This document shows positions 34,538-45,257 of a stretch of 64,000 bases of DNA, piece by piece. The stretch is from an uncultured Neokomagataea sp. (GTDB lineage Bacteria; Pseudomonadota; Alphaproteobacteria; Acetobacterales; Acetobacteraceae). The stretch covers positions 45,667-109,666 of the forward strand of contig NZ_CAMKWA010000008.1 in assembly GCF_946476835.1 (NCBI RefSeq). The letters run 5' to 3'. Positions within the stretch are counted from its first letter, which is position 1, and every line of letters begins with the position of its first letter. The notes under the pieces were generated by a model. The model was not told the origin of the DNA. It searched no databases and saw nothing but the letters and a program-made list of their open reading frames with translations. Made by a program: the position numbers and the translations under genes.

Positions 34538-35008
34538 GTGAGTATCTTCCTCGGCACGCACCTGAACCGCTTCGATGCTAAAGGACGCGTCTCCATTCCT
34601 GCGCCATTCCGCTCCGCATTAAGGGATCAGGCCAAACCACAGGAACCATTGGTGATCCTGCGGCCGTCACACCTGAACCCATGCATTGAGGCATGGACCG
34701 CAACCGGCTTTGCTTCCCTCGCGGAGCCGCTCAACGAATACGACCCGTTCTCTGAAGACCACGAAGACCTCGCCACCAGCCTCTATGCAGACGCCTACCC
34801 GCTCGACAGTGACAAAGAAGGCCGGATCATCCTGCCAGACGTGCTGCGTCAACATGCGGATCTCACGGATGACGTCGCATTTATGGGGTTAGGTCGTGTG
34901 TTCCAACTCTGGAACCCAACCGCCGCCGCTGAGCGCCGCCAACAAGCGCGCAGCCGGGCACGTAGTCTGACCAGCAAGAAAAACGCCCCCACAGGAGGCG
35001 CACAATGA
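34538..35008 (+). CDS. mraZ: Transcriptional regulator MraZ
   Basis: A 156-residue AbrB-fold DNA-binding protein that heads the division and cell wall cluster and represses it in E. coli. Two SpoVT/AbrB-like repeats are present: [20 protein letters not shown] at the start and [20 protein letters not shown] in the middle; each has the DxxGR signature. The start is GTG. The stop overlaps rsmH (ATGA). Operator boxes lie just upstream. Confidence 0.96.
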   Translation: MSIFLGTHLNRFDAKGRVSIPAPFRSALRDQAKPQEPLVILRPSHLNPCIEAWTATGFASLAEPLNEYDPFSEDHEDLATSLYADAYPLDSDKEGRIILPDVLRQHADLTDDVAFMGLGRVFQLWNPTAAAERRQQARSRARSLTSKKNAPTGGAQ

Positions 35009-35979
35009 AGCCCATCACTCTGGTCCATGAAGGCCACCTTCCCGTCATGCTGGCCGAGGTCCTCGACAGCTTGAAACCCCGCGATGGCGGACGTTATCTA
35101 GACGGGACATTTGGCGGTGGTGGCTACACGCGCTCCATCCTGAATGCGGCAGACTGCACCGTGCATGGCATCGACCGCGACCCAACAGCCATTGAACGCG
35201 GCAAGGCTATGGCCGCAGAAGCCGAAGGGCGCCTGTTCCTGCATCAAGGCCCCTTTAGCGCGATGGATGAACTGGCCGGTTCTTACGCACCATTTGATGG
35301 CATCGTGCTGGATCTTGGCGTGTCTTCTTTCCAAATTGATCAAGGCGAACGCGGCTTCTCATTCCGCCATGATGGCCCACTGGATATGCGGATGGGCGAT
35401 ACAGGCCCAACCGCTGCTGATCTGGTCAACACTCTTCCCGAAGCTGAGATTGCAGATATTCTCTACCGCTACGGTGAAGAGCGCCTGTCACGCCGCATCG
35501 CACGTTCCATCGTGCAAGCTCGGCAAGAGACCCCTTTCGAGACAACGGGCCAACTCGCGGAAACCATCCGTCGCTGCGTCCCGCGTGATCGCTCTGGCAT
35601 TGATCCTGCAACGCGCAGCTTCCAAGGCCTGCGCATTGCCGTCAATGACGAGCTTGGTGAGCTTGAGCGCGCCCTTGACGTCGCGCCTCAATTGCTTGCT
35701 CCCGGCGGCATCTTTGTCGTGGTCACCTTCCATTCTTTGGAAGACCGCCTCGCCAAACGCGCCATGGCGCTCCATGCGGGACGGGTTTCCAACCCTTCTC
35801 GCTACGCCCCGATCACACAAGAACAGGCGTCTTCCGCCTTCCGGCTTGCACACACGCGCCCACGCGCCGCAACGGAAGACGAAATTCGCCTCAATCCGCG
35901 CGCACGCAGCGCACGCCTGCGCGCACTCATCCGCACCTCCCCTTCAACCGACCTGACAACCTCAGGAACACCCGCATGA
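35005..35979 (+). CDS. rsmH: 16S rRNA (cytosine1402-N4)-methyltransferase RsmH
   Basis: Methylates C1402 in the ribosomal P site with SAM. The 324-residue protein has [16 protein letters not shown] (SAM loop, 31-46), [31 protein letters not shown] and, near the end, [13 protein letters not shown], all family hallmarks. An AGGAGG precedes the ATG, which overlaps mraZ. Formerly mraW. Confidence 0.97.
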   Translation: MKPITLVHEGHLPVMLAEVLDSLKPRDGGRYLDGTFGGGGYTRSILNAADCTVHGIDRDPTAIERGKAMAAEAEGRLFLHQGPFSAMDELAGSYAPFDGIVLDLGVSSFQIDQGERGFSFRHDGPLDMRMGDTGPTAADLVNTLPEAEIADILYRYGEERLSRRIARSIVQARQETPFETTGQLAETIRRCVPRDRSGIDPATRSFQGLRIAVNDELGELERALDVAPQLLAPGGIFVVVTFHSLEDRLAKRAMALHAGRVSNPSRYAPITQEQASSAFRLAHTRPRAATEDEIRLNPRARSARLRALIRTSPSTDLTTSGTPA

Positions 35980-36701
35980 CCCGGCCTTTCACCCTCGCCT
36001 GCGCTGTTCTCGCCGCTGTATCCGGCCTGTTTCTTTATACAAAGAAACACAACACAACCGTTCTGGACCAAAGCATCACGCAAATTGTCCGTGATACACA
36101 AAAGGTTCAGTCCCAAACGGCTATGCTCCGTACCGAATGGGCATTGCTCAACCAGCCAGATCGCCTGAATACGCTCACCACGCGCTTCCTGCCAAACTTG
36201 CATCCAATGACACCGGATCAGTTTGTACGGATGAGTGCCGTTGAAGCACGCTTACCCGCGCCGGGCGGGAAAGCACCTGCACATGTTGCTGAAGCAACAC
36301 TGGCACTTAACATTCCAGTGCATGCTACGCGCCCAGAAACACACCCTGAACTCCACAGCGAACAGCCTATTCGCATTGCTGCCAGCACCCCGATTTCAGC
36401 CGCAAATGTTCCTCACTCCCACGCAGATCGCATCATGCATGCGCATACGCACATAACAGACCTCGCCAGCGCTGAACCAACGCACAGCCCGGCCCCCAGC
36501 TTCATGGAGCCCGCGCATGTACGACTGGCCAGCTTTCATGGCCCACGTCATGCCTCCAGCATCGCCACCACATGGCACACGGCCCCAACACCACAGCCCG
36601 CAAACCTGACGCATTTAGCGGATATCCGTCCGCATAACCGTCATAAACTCGTCGAGAGCGCAAACGACACATTGCCGCCGCCCGCTCCGTTAGCTAACTG
36701 A
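35976..36701 (+). CDS. ftsL: FtsL-type divisome protein with a long His/Pro-rich tail
   Basis: Position between rsmH and ftsI, a single N-terminal membrane helix (about 5-22) and the following helix [20 protein letters not shown] with the late [15 protein letters not shown] block are typical of FtsL, which forms a coiled coil with FtsB to hold FtsI/FtsW. FtsL is normally about 100-130 residues; here the 241-residue product continues with about 140 residues rich in His, Ala, Pro and Thr with no predicted fold, presumably periplasmic. The start overlaps the rsmH stop. Sequence identity in FtsL is always low, so the name rests on position and layout. Confidence 0.82.
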   Translation: MTRPFTLACAVLAAVSGLFLYTKKHNTTVLDQSITQIVRDTQKVQSQTAMLRTEWALLNQPDRLNTLTTRFLPNLHPMTPDQFVRMSAVEARLPAPGGKAPAHVAEATLALNIPVHATRPETHPELHSEQPIRIAASTPISAANVPHSHADRIMHAHTHITDLASAEPTHSPAPSFMEPAHVRLASFHGPRHASSIATTWHTAPTPQPANLTHLADIRPHNRHKLVESANDTLPPPAPLAN

Positions 36702-36782
36702 ATAATGAACACGACGCTCGGGTAACCTCCCCTTAACCACTCTCGGGCGACACACCATCTCAGCAGGAGATCGCGCCGCCAG

Positions 36783-38729
36783 ATGCCTGAGGACGTGCAG
36801 CCAACCCCGCCCCAGAATGCGGATCAGGCCCCCAACAAGCGGCAACCCCCTTCCCGTAAGGATAAGCGCAAACGCGGCGGCTTTAATAAAGAGCAGTCCC
36901 ACGGACGCTTGCTCTGGGTTGGCATGGGTTTTCTTGGCCTTTATGGCGCCGTTGCTCTTAAGGCCTCATTAGCAACAGTCCTCATGCCCATGGAGCCTGA
37001 AGCGCGGCAAATCGCGCCCCAAGTTCCAGTCATTCCAAAAATTGACCCGCATGCGTCCCTCACGAGTGACTTCTCACTCCCATCGGTCAAACGCGCCAGC
37101 ATCACCGATCGTAACGGCCAAATTCTTGCGCTCTCCCTTCCCGTGGCACAAGTTTATGCCAACCCGATGGAGCTTATCGACCCACAAGACGCAGCCAAAA
37201 AGCTCCACCATGCCATCCCCACACTGGATGAAGCTGAAACCATTCGCCGCCTCTCACTCAAAAAGCAGTTCGTTTACATCGCGCGTGACATTTCACCAGT
37301 CCAAGAAATCGCCATCAATAACCTTGGTATTCCTGGCATCTATTTTGAAGCTGGAGAGCGCCGGCATTACCCGCTGGGCCGCACTGCGGCTCAAATTATG
37401 GGCAGCGTGGATATTGATGATCACGGCATTGCCGGGGTTGAGCGTTATTTCAATGACCGCCTCAACTCCGACAAAACACCTCTACGCCTCTCCTTAGACG
37501 TCCGTGTGCAAGCTGCCGCACGTGATGAACTCCAAACGGCCATGACCACCTTCCAAGCCATTGGTGCAAGCGCCATTGTCATGGATGTCCGTACAGGGGA
37601 AATCATTGCCATGGTCAGCTTGCCTGACTTTGACGCTAATGATTTTGGTCATGCTACAAATGATTCCCGCTTCAACCGTGCCGTCACCGGCATGTATGAG
37701 CCCGGTTCAACCTTTAAGCTGCAAACAGCCGCTATGGGGTTACAACTCGGCGTCATCCACGTTTGGGATAAATTCTCGACCATCCCCATTAAAGTCGGCC
37801 GCTTTACCATCAGCGATATGAAATCCGATCATTTCGCCCCGTGGCTCTCCCTGCCCGGCGTTATGGCGTTTTCTTCCAACCCTGCCGCCGCGCATATTGC
37901 GCTCGATGTTGGGGCTGAGCGCCAACAGGAATGGCTGGACAGCATGGGCTTCTTCAAGCGCGTGCCAATTGAACTGCCCGAAGCAGGTCGCCCGCTCGTA
38001 CCGTCGCGTAAGAATTGGGGCCTTTCCACGGTTATGACCGTTGGCTTCGGGCATGGCGTTGCTGAACCGCCGCTCGCCATCGTGCGCGGTACAGCCGCCA
38101 CCGTAAATGGCGGCATCTTGCTCAAACCAACACTCGTGGCCCGAGACCAAAACATCGTTCAAGATGTAACACGCGGCACTCTCCCCCCCTCTCTGGACGC
38201 ATCCACTCCAGATGATGTCGGCGAAGAAACACCGGTTGGTGTACGTGTCCTCTCGGCTAAAACCTCCGCACTCCTACGGCGTTTGCTTCGTTTAGACGTG
38301 ACCGAAGGCAGCGGAAAAACCGCAGAAGTTCCGGGCTATTACGTCGGCGGAAAAACCGGTACAGCCGAAAAGATTGGCGCTCATGGTGGCTACTTGAAGC
38401 ACACAAACGTCGCGGCCTTTACCAGTGTCTTCCCCATGAACAACCCACGCTACGCAGTCTATGTCATGCTTGATAGCCCGCACCCCACCGCGGCCACACA
38501 TGGCTGGACGACTGCCGCATGGAACTCCGCCCCGACCGTGGGCAAAATTATCTCCCGTATTGGCCCCATGCTGGATCAGTTCCCAGATCTTACCAATAAA
38601 GAGACGATTGATGCCTCATTGGCCATCGCAATGGAGCCAGCCGTTCCTGCCGGTTATCGTGCGCTTGGCCCCGGCAATGACCCGGGCGACCCAAACCGCC
38701 ATCCTCCCCAAACCAAAACAATTCGCTGA
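36783..38729 (+). CDS. ftsI: Septal peptidoglycan transpeptidase FtsI (PBP3)
   Basis: Class B penicillin-binding protein that crosslinks septal peptidoglycan together with FtsW. The 648-residue protein has a cytoplasmic basic N-terminus (about 40 residues), one membrane helix near 44-66, a pedestal domain starting RASITDRNGQILALS, and the transpeptidase domain with S309-T-F-K312, S364-S-N366 and K524-T-G-T. The lysine-rich start is longer than in E. coli. An AGGAG lies 13 nt before the ATG, which is rather far. A gap of about 80 nt separates it from ftsL. Confidence 0.97.
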   Translation: MPEDVQPTPPQNADQAPNKRQPPSRKDKRKRGGFNKEQSHGRLLWVGMGFLGLYGAVALKASLATVLMPMEPEARQIAPQVPVIPKIDPHASLTSDFSLPSVKRASITDRNGQILALSLPVAQVYANPMELIDPQDAAKKLHHAIPTLDEAETIRRLSLKKQFVYIARDISPVQEIAINNLGIPGIYFEAGERRHYPLGRTAAQIMGSVDIDDHGIAGVERYFNDRLNSDKTPLRLSLDVRVQAAARDELQTAMTTFQAIGASAIVMDVRTGEIIAMVSLPDFDANDFGHATNDSRFNRAVTGMYEPGSTFKLQTAAMGLQLGVIHVWDKFSTIPIKVGRFTISDMKSDHFAPWLSLPGVMAFSSNPAAAHIALDVGAERQQEWLDSMGFFKRVPIELPEAGRPLVPSRKNWGLSTVMTVGFGHGVAEPPLAIVRGTAATVNGGILLKPTLVARDQNIVQDVTRGTLPPSLDASTPDDVGEETPVGVRVLSAKTSALLRRLLRLDVTEGSGKTAEVPGYYVGGKTGTAEKIGAHGGYLKHTNVAAFTSVFPMNNPRYAVYVMLDSPHPTAATHGWTTAAWNSAPTVGKIISRIGPMLDQFPDLTNKETIDASLAIAMEPAVPAGYRALGPGNDPGDPNRHPPQTKTIR

Positions 38730-38738
38730 GCCTGCCCC

Positions 38739-40238
38739 ATGCGCTTTTCTGAACTCCTCCGGCTCTGCAACGTCACGGCCAAACCCACCGCAGATACCAA
38801 TATCAGCTCCATCACTGCTGATAGCCGCGCCGTGCGCCCCGGCAGCGTGTTTGTTGCCCTCCGCGGCGTCAAACACGATGGAGCCGCTTTCGTTCAAGCC
38901 GCGACACAAGCTGGCGCCTACGCCATCATCAGTGATCACCCGCTCATCACGGACCTGCCCCATGTCGTAGATCCAAATGCTCGGCATACACTCGCCCAAG
39001 CGGCCGCAATCCTCGCAGGCCCACAGCCCGCACATATTGCCGCCGTCACCGGGACGAATGGCAAAAGCAGTACCGCAGAGTTCCTCCGTCAGTTTTGGGA
39101 ACTTCAGGGCCATAAAGCCGCGAGCCTTGGCACATTAGGGCTCAACACTAGCGTTGATATTCCTGCGCCCCCATCACTGACAACGCCAGACCCCGTTTCC
39201 CTAGCGCAGACATTAGCCGCACTCGCGAAAGCTGGCGTCACGCATGTCGCGCTCGAAGCCTCCTCCCACGGCCTCATCCAACACCGCCTTGATGGCGTAA
39301 CACTTGACGCCGCAGGATTCTCCAATCTCACGCGAGATCATCTGGATTATCACGGCACGATTGAGGCCTACCGCGAGGCCAAACTCCGCCTCTTCAAAAC
39401 CCTCCTACCCACCACAGGCCACGCGGCAATCAACGCCGATATGGATGCAGACACAGTATCCTCCCTGCGTGACATCGCACAAAGCCGTGGCCTTGAACTC
39501 CGCACCATTGGGGAAGCCGGCGAAACATTACGCCTCATCGAGACGCGCCCAACACCCCAAGGGCAGATCATTCGCCTCACACTCTCTGGCGAAGAACTGC
39601 CTGAATTCACCTTCCCACTCCCCGGCCGCTTCCAGATTGAAAACGCGCTCCTCGCAGCCGCGATGATCTGGAAAGATGGCAACGAAGCGCGTGAGTTGCT
39701 CGCACTTCTCCCGCGCCTGACCGGTGTGCCCGGCCGTTGTGAACGCGTCGCCGTGCTGCCCAATGGGGCCGCTGCATATGTGGATTATGCACACACACCT
39801 GATGCACTTGCCCGCGTGCTTACTAGCCTACGTCCCCATACCGATGGCCGCCTCATCGTCGTCTTTGGTGCTGGCGGGGACCGCGATCGCGGCAAGCGCC
39901 CACTCATGGGTGAAGCCGCCTCCCGCCACGCCGACGTCGTCATCGTCACCGATGATAACCCACGCACAGAAGACCCCGCGACAATCCGCGCCGAAATTCT
40001 CGCCGCGGCCCCTAATGCCCATGAAATCGCAGAGCGTCATGATGCCATTGCTGCGGGCCTCGAACGCCTCTCTGCCGGGGATATTTTGGTCATCGCAGGC
40101 AAAGGCCACGAAACAGGGCAAATCGTCGGACAAACCGTCTTGCCTTTTGATGATCGTGCCGTCACACGTGACTTAGCCGCGCGTTTTATCCAAAATGGCT
40201 CGCCAGACATCGCGTCAGCAGAAAAGGGTTCGTCATGA
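38739..40238 (+). CDS. murE: UDP-MurNAc-tripeptide ligase MurE (meso-diaminopimelate adding)
   Basis: Cytosolic ATP-dependent ligase adding the third residue of the stem peptide. The 499-residue protein has the P-loop GTNGKSST (105-112), LEASSHGLIQHRL with the family's Glu-Ala-Ser-Ser-His, and VDYAHTPDAL. DNPRTEDP is the DNPR motif that selects meso-diaminopimelate over lysine. Nine bases separate it from ftsI; its stop overlaps murF. Confidence 0.97.
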   Translation: MRFSELLRLCNVTAKPTADTNISSITADSRAVRPGSVFVALRGVKHDGAAFVQAATQAGAYAIISDHPLITDLPHVVDPNARHTLAQAAAILAGPQPAHIAAVTGTNGKSSTAEFLRQFWELQGHKAASLGTLGLNTSVDIPAPPSLTTPDPVSLAQTLAALAKAGVTHVALEASSHGLIQHRLDGVTLDAAGFSNLTRDHLDYHGTIEAYREAKLRLFKTLLPTTGHAAINADMDADTVSSLRDIAQSRGLELRTIGEAGETLRLIETRPTPQGQIIRLTLSGEELPEFTFPLPGRFQIENALLAAAMIWKDGNEARELLALLPRLTGVPGRCERVAVLPNGAAAYVDYAHTPDALARVLTSLRPHTDGRLIVVFGAGGDRDRGKRPLMGEAASRHADVVIVTDDNPRTEDPATIRAEILAAAPNAHEIAERHDAIAAGLERLSAGDILVIAGKGHETGQIVGQTVLPFDDRAVTRDLAARFIQNGSPDIASAEKGSS

Positions 40239-41596
40239 CGTCACCTCTCTGGACCTCCGATGAACTCCGTCACGCGACAGGTGGAACCCTCACGGCAGAG
40301 CTGACCGTTACGGGTATCTCCATCGATACGCGCACCCTACAAAAAGGGGATCTCTTCATCGCCCTCAAGGGGGACAGGAGCGACGGCCACGCCCATATCG
40401 AAACCGCTCTAAGCGCGGGCGCTGCTTGCGTTATGGTTCATGACCGCATGGGCTGCACAGACCCACGCCTTCTTGTCGTGCAGGACACACTCGACGGCAT
40501 GGTCGCCCTCGGCAAAGCTGCACGGGCGCGCTTTAATGGCAAGGTTATCGCCATTACCGGTAGCGTTGGCAAAACCACAACGAAAGAGATGCTGCGCACC
40601 GCCCTGTCTGCCATCGGCAAAACCCATGCGGCTGTTGCATCCTTTAATAATCATTGGGGCGTACCGCTCACCCTCGCCCGCCTCCCGCGTGATGCCGCCT
40701 TCTGCATCAGTGAAATCGGCATGAATCATGAGGGGGAAATTCGCCCCCTCGCGGACCAGGTCCGTCCACATGTGGCGATTGTCACAACCGTCGGCTCATC
40801 GCATCTGGGCAATATGGGAAGCATCGCCGCCATTGCACGGGAAAAGGCCTCACTCTTCAACGCCCTTCTCCCCAACGGCACAGCCATCATCCCCGATGAC
40901 TGCCCCGGCCAAGATGTCCTGCGCAATGCGGTGCCAGACAGCAGCCAACTATGGCGCTCTGGCGTCTCTCGCAGTGCAGAGATCAAACTGGTGAACCTTA
41001 TCTGCAAAGCATCCGGCAGCACATTCCTGCTCGAAACGCCACAGGCCGCGCCCCTCCCTGTGCAGCTCACGGCACCCGGTCGCCACATGGCCCGCAACGC
41101 GGCAATTGCCCTAGGCGCTGTCACTGCACTCAGCGCAGAACGTGTACCCGCCGCACACGCTCTCACAGATTTTGTCCCCGGCGAAGGACGCGGTGCACGA
41201 CGCACCATTCTTGACGGCGTCACCCTACTGGATGAAAGCTATAACGCCTCCAGCACAAGCATGCGCGCCACATTGGAGACCCTCAGCCTCCTGCCAGCCA
41301 AGCGTCACGTTGTTGCCCTCGGCGATATTCTAGAGCTCGGCATTTTTGCAGAGGATGAGCACCGAACACTAGCTGAAGCCGTGATTGCGGCAAAAGCGAT
41401 TGCCTTCTGCTGTGGGCCACATATGCGTGCCCTTTATGACGCACTTCCGCCCGAATTACAGGGGAATTATGCCCTCGATTCGCGGCAACTTGCACCGCTG
41501 CTACGCGCTTACCTTAAACCCGGCGACTTTTTATTGGTCAAAGGCAGTAATGGCAGCCGGATGCGCGACCTCGTCACTTTCCTTGACCACGCTTAA
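40235..41596 (+). CDS. murF: UDP-MurNAc-tripeptide--D-alanyl-D-alanine ligase MurF
   Basis: Completes the pentapeptide by adding D-Ala-D-Ala. The 453-residue protein has GSVGKTTTKEML at 109-120 (P-loop), SFNNHWGVPLTLARLP, and DESYNASSTSMRATLETLS in the C-terminal domain, all typical of MurF. It starts within the murE stop (ATGA). Confidence 0.97.
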   Translation: MTSPLWTSDELRHATGGTLTAELTVTGISIDTRTLQKGDLFIALKGDRSDGHAHIETALSAGAACVMVHDRMGCTDPRLLVVQDTLDGMVALGKAARARFNGKVIAITGSVGKTTTKEMLRTALSAIGKTHAAVASFNNHWGVPLTLARLPRDAAFCISEIGMNHEGEIRPLADQVRPHVAIVTTVGSSHLGNMGSIAAIAREKASLFNALLPNGTAIIPDDCPGQDVLRNAVPDSSQLWRSGVSRSAEIKLVNLICKASGSTFLLETPQAAPLPVQLTAPGRHMARNAAIALGAVTALSAERVPAAHALTDFVPGEGRGARRTILDGVTLLDESYNASSTSMRATLETLSLLPAKRHVVALGDILELGIFAEDEHRTLAEAVIAAKAIAFCCGPHMRALYDALPPELQGNYALDSRQLAPLLRAYLKPGDFLLVKGSNGSRMRDLVTFLDHA

Positions 41597-41613
41597 GAAA
41601 CGGTACCCGCTCG

Positions 41614-42705
41614 ATGCTCTTTAATTTGATCGCCTCGCACGCGCCCTCGCATGGCGGTCTGGCAAATCTGTTCCATTATTTGACCTTCCGCTCCGGCGGG
41701 GCCTGCCTCACGGCTTTAATCATCTCTCTTGTGCTGGGCCGACCTTTCATCGCCCAACTCAAACGCATCCAGCGTGGTGGCCAGCCCATTCGCAGCCTCG
41801 GCCCAGAGCGGCATATCATCGAAAAAGCTGGCACCCCTACCATGGGCGGCATGCTTATTCTCATCGCTCTTTTCACTTCAACCCTGCTCTGGGCAGACCT
41901 GACCAATGGTTTCGTATGGGGCGTCATGCTCACCACAGCCGCCTTTGGCGCGGTCGGTTTTGCAGATGATTATTTGAAGCTGTCACGCCGTAACACCAAG
42001 GGCGTTTCCAAACGCATGCGCCTTGGCTGTGAATTTGCGGCCTCTCTTTTAGCAGGCATCTGGCTGCAACATTTAACACCGCCAGAAATCCGCAACGCCG
42101 TAGCTTTTCCTTTCGTAAAAGACCTCCTGCTGCCTTTGGGCTATGCCTTCCCACTCTTTGCCATGATCACCATTACCGGTTTCGGCAATGCCGTGAACTT
42201 CACTGATGGGCTTGATGGCCTCGCCATTGTTCCCGTCGTTATCGCATCGCTGGTCTTCGCGCTGATCGCTTACCTCGTCGGCAATCATGTCTTTGCAGAT
42301 TACCTGCAACTGCACCCCGTTCCCGGCACAGGTGAACTCGCCGTCTTCTGCTCAGCCTTGATTGGAGCGGGCCTCGGATTCTTGTGGTTCAACGCGCCCC
42401 CAGCAGCTGTTTTTATGGGGGATACGGGCTCACTGTCCCTCGGTGGCGCCTTAGGTTCCATCGCCGTCGCCGTCAAACATGAATTGGTTTTGTGCCTTGT
42501 CGGTGGTGTATTCGTTGCAGAAACGCTCTCTGTGGTCATTCAGGTTTTCTGGTTCCGCCGTACGGGCCGCCGCGTTTTCCTCATGGCCCCATTGCATCAT
42601 CATTTTGAGAAAAAAGGCTGGCAGGAACCCACCATCGTAATCCGTTTTTGGATTGTCTCCATCGTACTCGGCCTGTGCGGCTTGGCCACGTTGAAACTCC
42701 GATGA
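41614..42705 (+). CDS. mraY: Phospho-MurNAc-pentapeptide transferase MraY
   Basis: Integral membrane enzyme transferring phospho-MurNAc-pentapeptide onto undecaprenyl phosphate to make lipid I. The 363-residue protein has about ten membrane helices. Key blocks are [34 protein letters not shown] with the catalytic [13 protein letters not shown], and [15 protein letters not shown] at the C-terminal end. The stop overlaps murD. Confidence 0.97.
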   Translation: MLFNLIASHAPSHGGLANLFHYLTFRSGGACLTALIISLVLGRPFIAQLKRIQRGGQPIRSLGPERHIIEKAGTPTMGGMLILIALFTSTLLWADLTNGFVWGVMLTTAAFGAVGFADDYLKLSRRNTKGVSKRMRLGCEFAASLLAGIWLQHLTPPEIRNAVAFPFVKDLLLPLGYAFPLFAMITITGFGNAVNFTDGLDGLAIVPVVIASLVFALIAYLVGNHVFADYLQLHPVPGTGELAVFCSALIGAGLGFLWFNAPPAAVFMGDTGSLSLGGALGSIAVAVKHELVLCLVGGVFVAETLSVVIQVFWFRRTGRRVFLMAPLHHHFEKKGWQEPTIVIRFWIVSIVLGLCGLATLKLR

Positions 42706-44042
42706 ACAATTCCTTCCCCTCAAACCTCTTCGCGGGCGAGACATTCGCCATTTTGGGCCTCGGCCGCAACGGTGCCGCCGTTGCAGCAGCGTTGCTGTCT
42801 ATGGGAGCGAGCGTACAAGCATGGGATGATAAAAACCCATCCCTGCCAGAACATGAGCGCCTCACCGTCGCGCCCATCACAGCGCTCGATGGCTTCACGG
42901 CGCTCGTGCTCTCTCCGGGTATTCCACATCATTTACCGCAGCCACATCCTGTCGCCCTTTTAGCGAAAGGGGCTGGCATCCCCATTCTGTCGGATGCAGA
43001 CCTTTTGTTCCAAGCTGTACGCCGTGCCGGCTCAAAAGCACGCTTCGCCGCGATTACCGGCACGAACGGTAAATCTACGACGACGGCTTTGCTCGCCCAT
43101 ATTCTCACCCAAGCAGGACGCCCCTGCGCTGCGGGGGGCAATCTCGGCACAGCATCTCTCGCTCTGCCTTTGCTCGATGATGATGGCGTCTATGTTATTG
43201 AAATGTCGTCTTACATGCTGGAACGGCTACAGACGTTCCACGCTGACACCGCATGCCTGCTCAACCTAACCCCTGATCATCTAGACCGCCACGGGGACAT
43301 GGCCGGATATGCTACCGCGAAAACGCATATCTTTGACCGTATGACCGCTGATGACCTCGCGGTAATCAGCCAAGACGATATTTATTGCCGCACCATCACA
43401 CATGAGATTGAACAGCGAGGCATCCCCACGCATCACCTGGCGCCAGACGCATTACCGCCTTTTTCTGCGCCCTCTCTCCCCGGCCAACATAACCGCCAGA
43501 ACATTGCCACGGTCTGGGCCATGGCCAAACATCTTGGCCTGAGCGATGATCTGATCCGTAGTGGCCTCGCCACTTTTCCGGGCCTTGCACATCGCTTACA
43601 GGCTATTCGCACCCTGCACGGCGTTACCTTTGTCAATGACAGCAAAGCCACGAATGCCGAAGCCACCGCCAAAGCACTGGATGCTTACCCGCGCGTCATC
43701 TGGATCGCTGGCGGCCAAGCAAAAGCTGGCGGAATCAGCAGCCTGAGCCCGTGGCTCAACCGCGTGTCTCATGCCATTCTGATCGGGCATGATGCCTCGC
43801 TCCTCGCCCAAACATTGAACGAACACAGCGTACCTTACACCATCAGCGAAACACTCGACCGTGCTGTGCCGGATGCATACGCCGCCGCGCGTGAGCAAAG
43901 CGTTCCAACCGTTTTGCTATCTCCGGCTTGCGCTAGCTTTGACCAGTTTCGCAGCTTCGAAGACCGCGGCACACAATTCGAGCATGCCTGCGCAACACTC
44001 GCGCAAAACACATCCCCCTCTCATGAAGGCGAGACCATTTAA
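42702..44042 (+). CDS. murD: UDP-MurNAc-L-alanine--D-glutamate ligase MurD
   Basis: Adds D-Glu to UDP-MurNAc-L-Ala. The 446-residue protein opens with a Rossmann-like [17 protein letters not shown] and has GTNGKSTTT at 120-128, [20 protein letters not shown] and [16 protein letters not shown]. The frame is open 18 codons further upstream, but the ATG at 42702 overlaps the mraY stop and precedes the first domain. The C-terminal part has [17 protein letters not shown], the MurD signature for the glutamate product site. Confidence 0.97.
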   Translation: MNNSFPSNLFAGETFAILGLGRNGAAVAAALLSMGASVQAWDDKNPSLPEHERLTVAPITALDGFTALVLSPGIPHHLPQPHPVALLAKGAGIPILSDADLLFQAVRRAGSKARFAAITGTNGKSTTTALLAHILTQAGRPCAAGGNLGTASLALPLLDDDGVYVIEMSSYMLERLQTFHADTACLLNLTPDHLDRHGDMAGYATAKTHIFDRMTADDLAVISQDDIYCRTITHEIEQRGIPTHHLAPDALPPFSAPSLPGQHNRQNIATVWAMAKHLGLSDDLIRSGLATFPGLAHRLQAIRTLHGVTFVNDSKATNAEATAKALDAYPRVIWIAGGQAKAGGISSLSPWLNRVSHAILIGHDASLLAQTLNEHSVPYTISETLDRAVPDAYAAAREQSVPTVLLSPACASFDQFRSFEDRGTQFEHACATLAQNTSPSHEGETI

Positions 44043-44045
44043 GCC

Positions 44046-45257
44046 ATGAAAAGGGAGCTGTCCCGCATTGATACGCGCGCTGCCAGCCGCTGGTGGCGTA
44101 ACCTAGACCGGGTCACGCTCGGCTGCGTCGGTATTCTTATCGGCTTGGGCTATATCCTTATGCTTGCCGCGAGCCCGGCTGTTGCGTCCCGTATCGGCGC
44201 ATCACGGGATATGTTCATTTTCAAGCAAGTAGCCTTCCTAACCTTGGCCGGGCTGATCGTCCTGATCACCTCCACCCTATCACGCCGTGCGATACGTGAC
44301 CTTGCCTTGATTGGCGGCATTGTAGCCCTCGGCGCCACAGCCATGACCCTTGTTCACGGCATGGAAATTAAGGGAGCCCGGCGCTGGATTTCTCTTCCAG
44401 TCATGTCCGTACAACCCTCTGAGTTCCTAAAGCCCTGCTTTGCAGTAGTCACCGCATGGCTGCTCTCCGCTCGGCGCCGCGTGGTTCTCCGTGGCAATAT
44501 CGCGTTCCCCGGCATGTTGCTGGCCTTTATCGGGTTCGGCATCATTCTGGCTCTGCTCAAATCCCAACCCGATATCGGCATGCTATCAGTCATCACAATG
44601 GTCTTCATGACCCAATTATTTGTGGATGGCTTACCGCTCTATTGGGTCACAGGCTGCGTGGCCTCCATGGTGGGGGCCTTTGGTATGGCCTATATCAGCT
44701 TCCCCCATGTCCGCTCACGTGTTCAACGCTTCTTGCACCCAGATGTCGGCGATCATTATCAAATTGATACCGCTTTGCGGGCCTTCGGGAATGGTGGCCT
44801 CACAGGGCGCGGGCCGGGAGAAGGCCGCGTGAAAGACATGCTGCCCGATGCCCACGCAGACTTTGTGTTTGCCGTCGCGGGAGAAGAGTACGGCCTCGTG
44901 CTTTGTGTTGGCATCATCGCCGTCTTTGGCACCATCGTTTTACGTACCCTTCTCAAAGCCATGCGCGAAGATGACCCTTTCATCATCATTGCCGCATCCG
45001 GTCTCGTAACGGGGTTTGGCCTGCAAGCCTTCGTGAATATGGGATCAACGCTTCACCTCATCCCCACCAAAGGCATGACACTGCCTTTCATCTCTTATGG
45101 TGGCAGTTCCGCCATGTCCGTTGCGCTGACGATGGGGATGGTCCTTGCCCTCACCCGCCATCACACGAAACCGGGCAAAGTCATCCAGACGGCAAATGCC
45201 CCCTTAAACGACGTACCTCTCCAAGAGGCCCCCTTGATCGAAGGACGTAGGTCATGA
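44046..45257 (+). CDS. ftsW: Peptidoglycan glycosyltransferase FtsW
   Basis: SEDS-family polymerase that builds septal glycan strands with FtsI. The 403-residue protein has about ten membrane helices. Recognisable blocks include KGARRWISLPVMSVQPSEFL, SQPDIGMLSVI, FLHPDVGDHYQ and the last-loop LIPTKGMTLPFISYGGSS. Three bases separate it from murD, and its stop overlaps murG. Confidence 0.97.
   Translation: MKRELSRIDTRAASRWWRNLDRVTLGCVGILIGLGYILMLAASPAVASRIGASRDMFIFKQVAFLTLAGLIVLITSTLSRRAIRDLALIGGIVALGATAMTLVHGMEIKGARRWISLPVMSVQPSEFLKPCFAVVTAWLLSARRRVVLRGNIAFPGMLLAFIGFGIILALLKSQPDIGMLSVITMVFMTQLFVDGLPLYWVTGCVASMVGAFGMAYISFPHVRSRVQRFLHPDVGDHYQIDTALRAFGNGGLTGRGPGEGRVKDMLPDAHADFVFAVAGEEYGLVLCVGIIAVFGTIVLRTLLKAMREDDPFIIIAASGLVTGFGLQAFVNMGSTLHLIPTKGMTLPFISYGGSSAMSVALTMGMVLALTRHHTKPGKVIQTANAPLNDVPLQEAPLIEGRRS

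Noticed and set aside
34282..34596. A 104-codon open frame on the minus strand ahead of mraZ
   Set aside because: AT-rich, no recognisable domain, no Shine-Dalgarno, and it crosses the terminator hairpin and the MraZ boxes.
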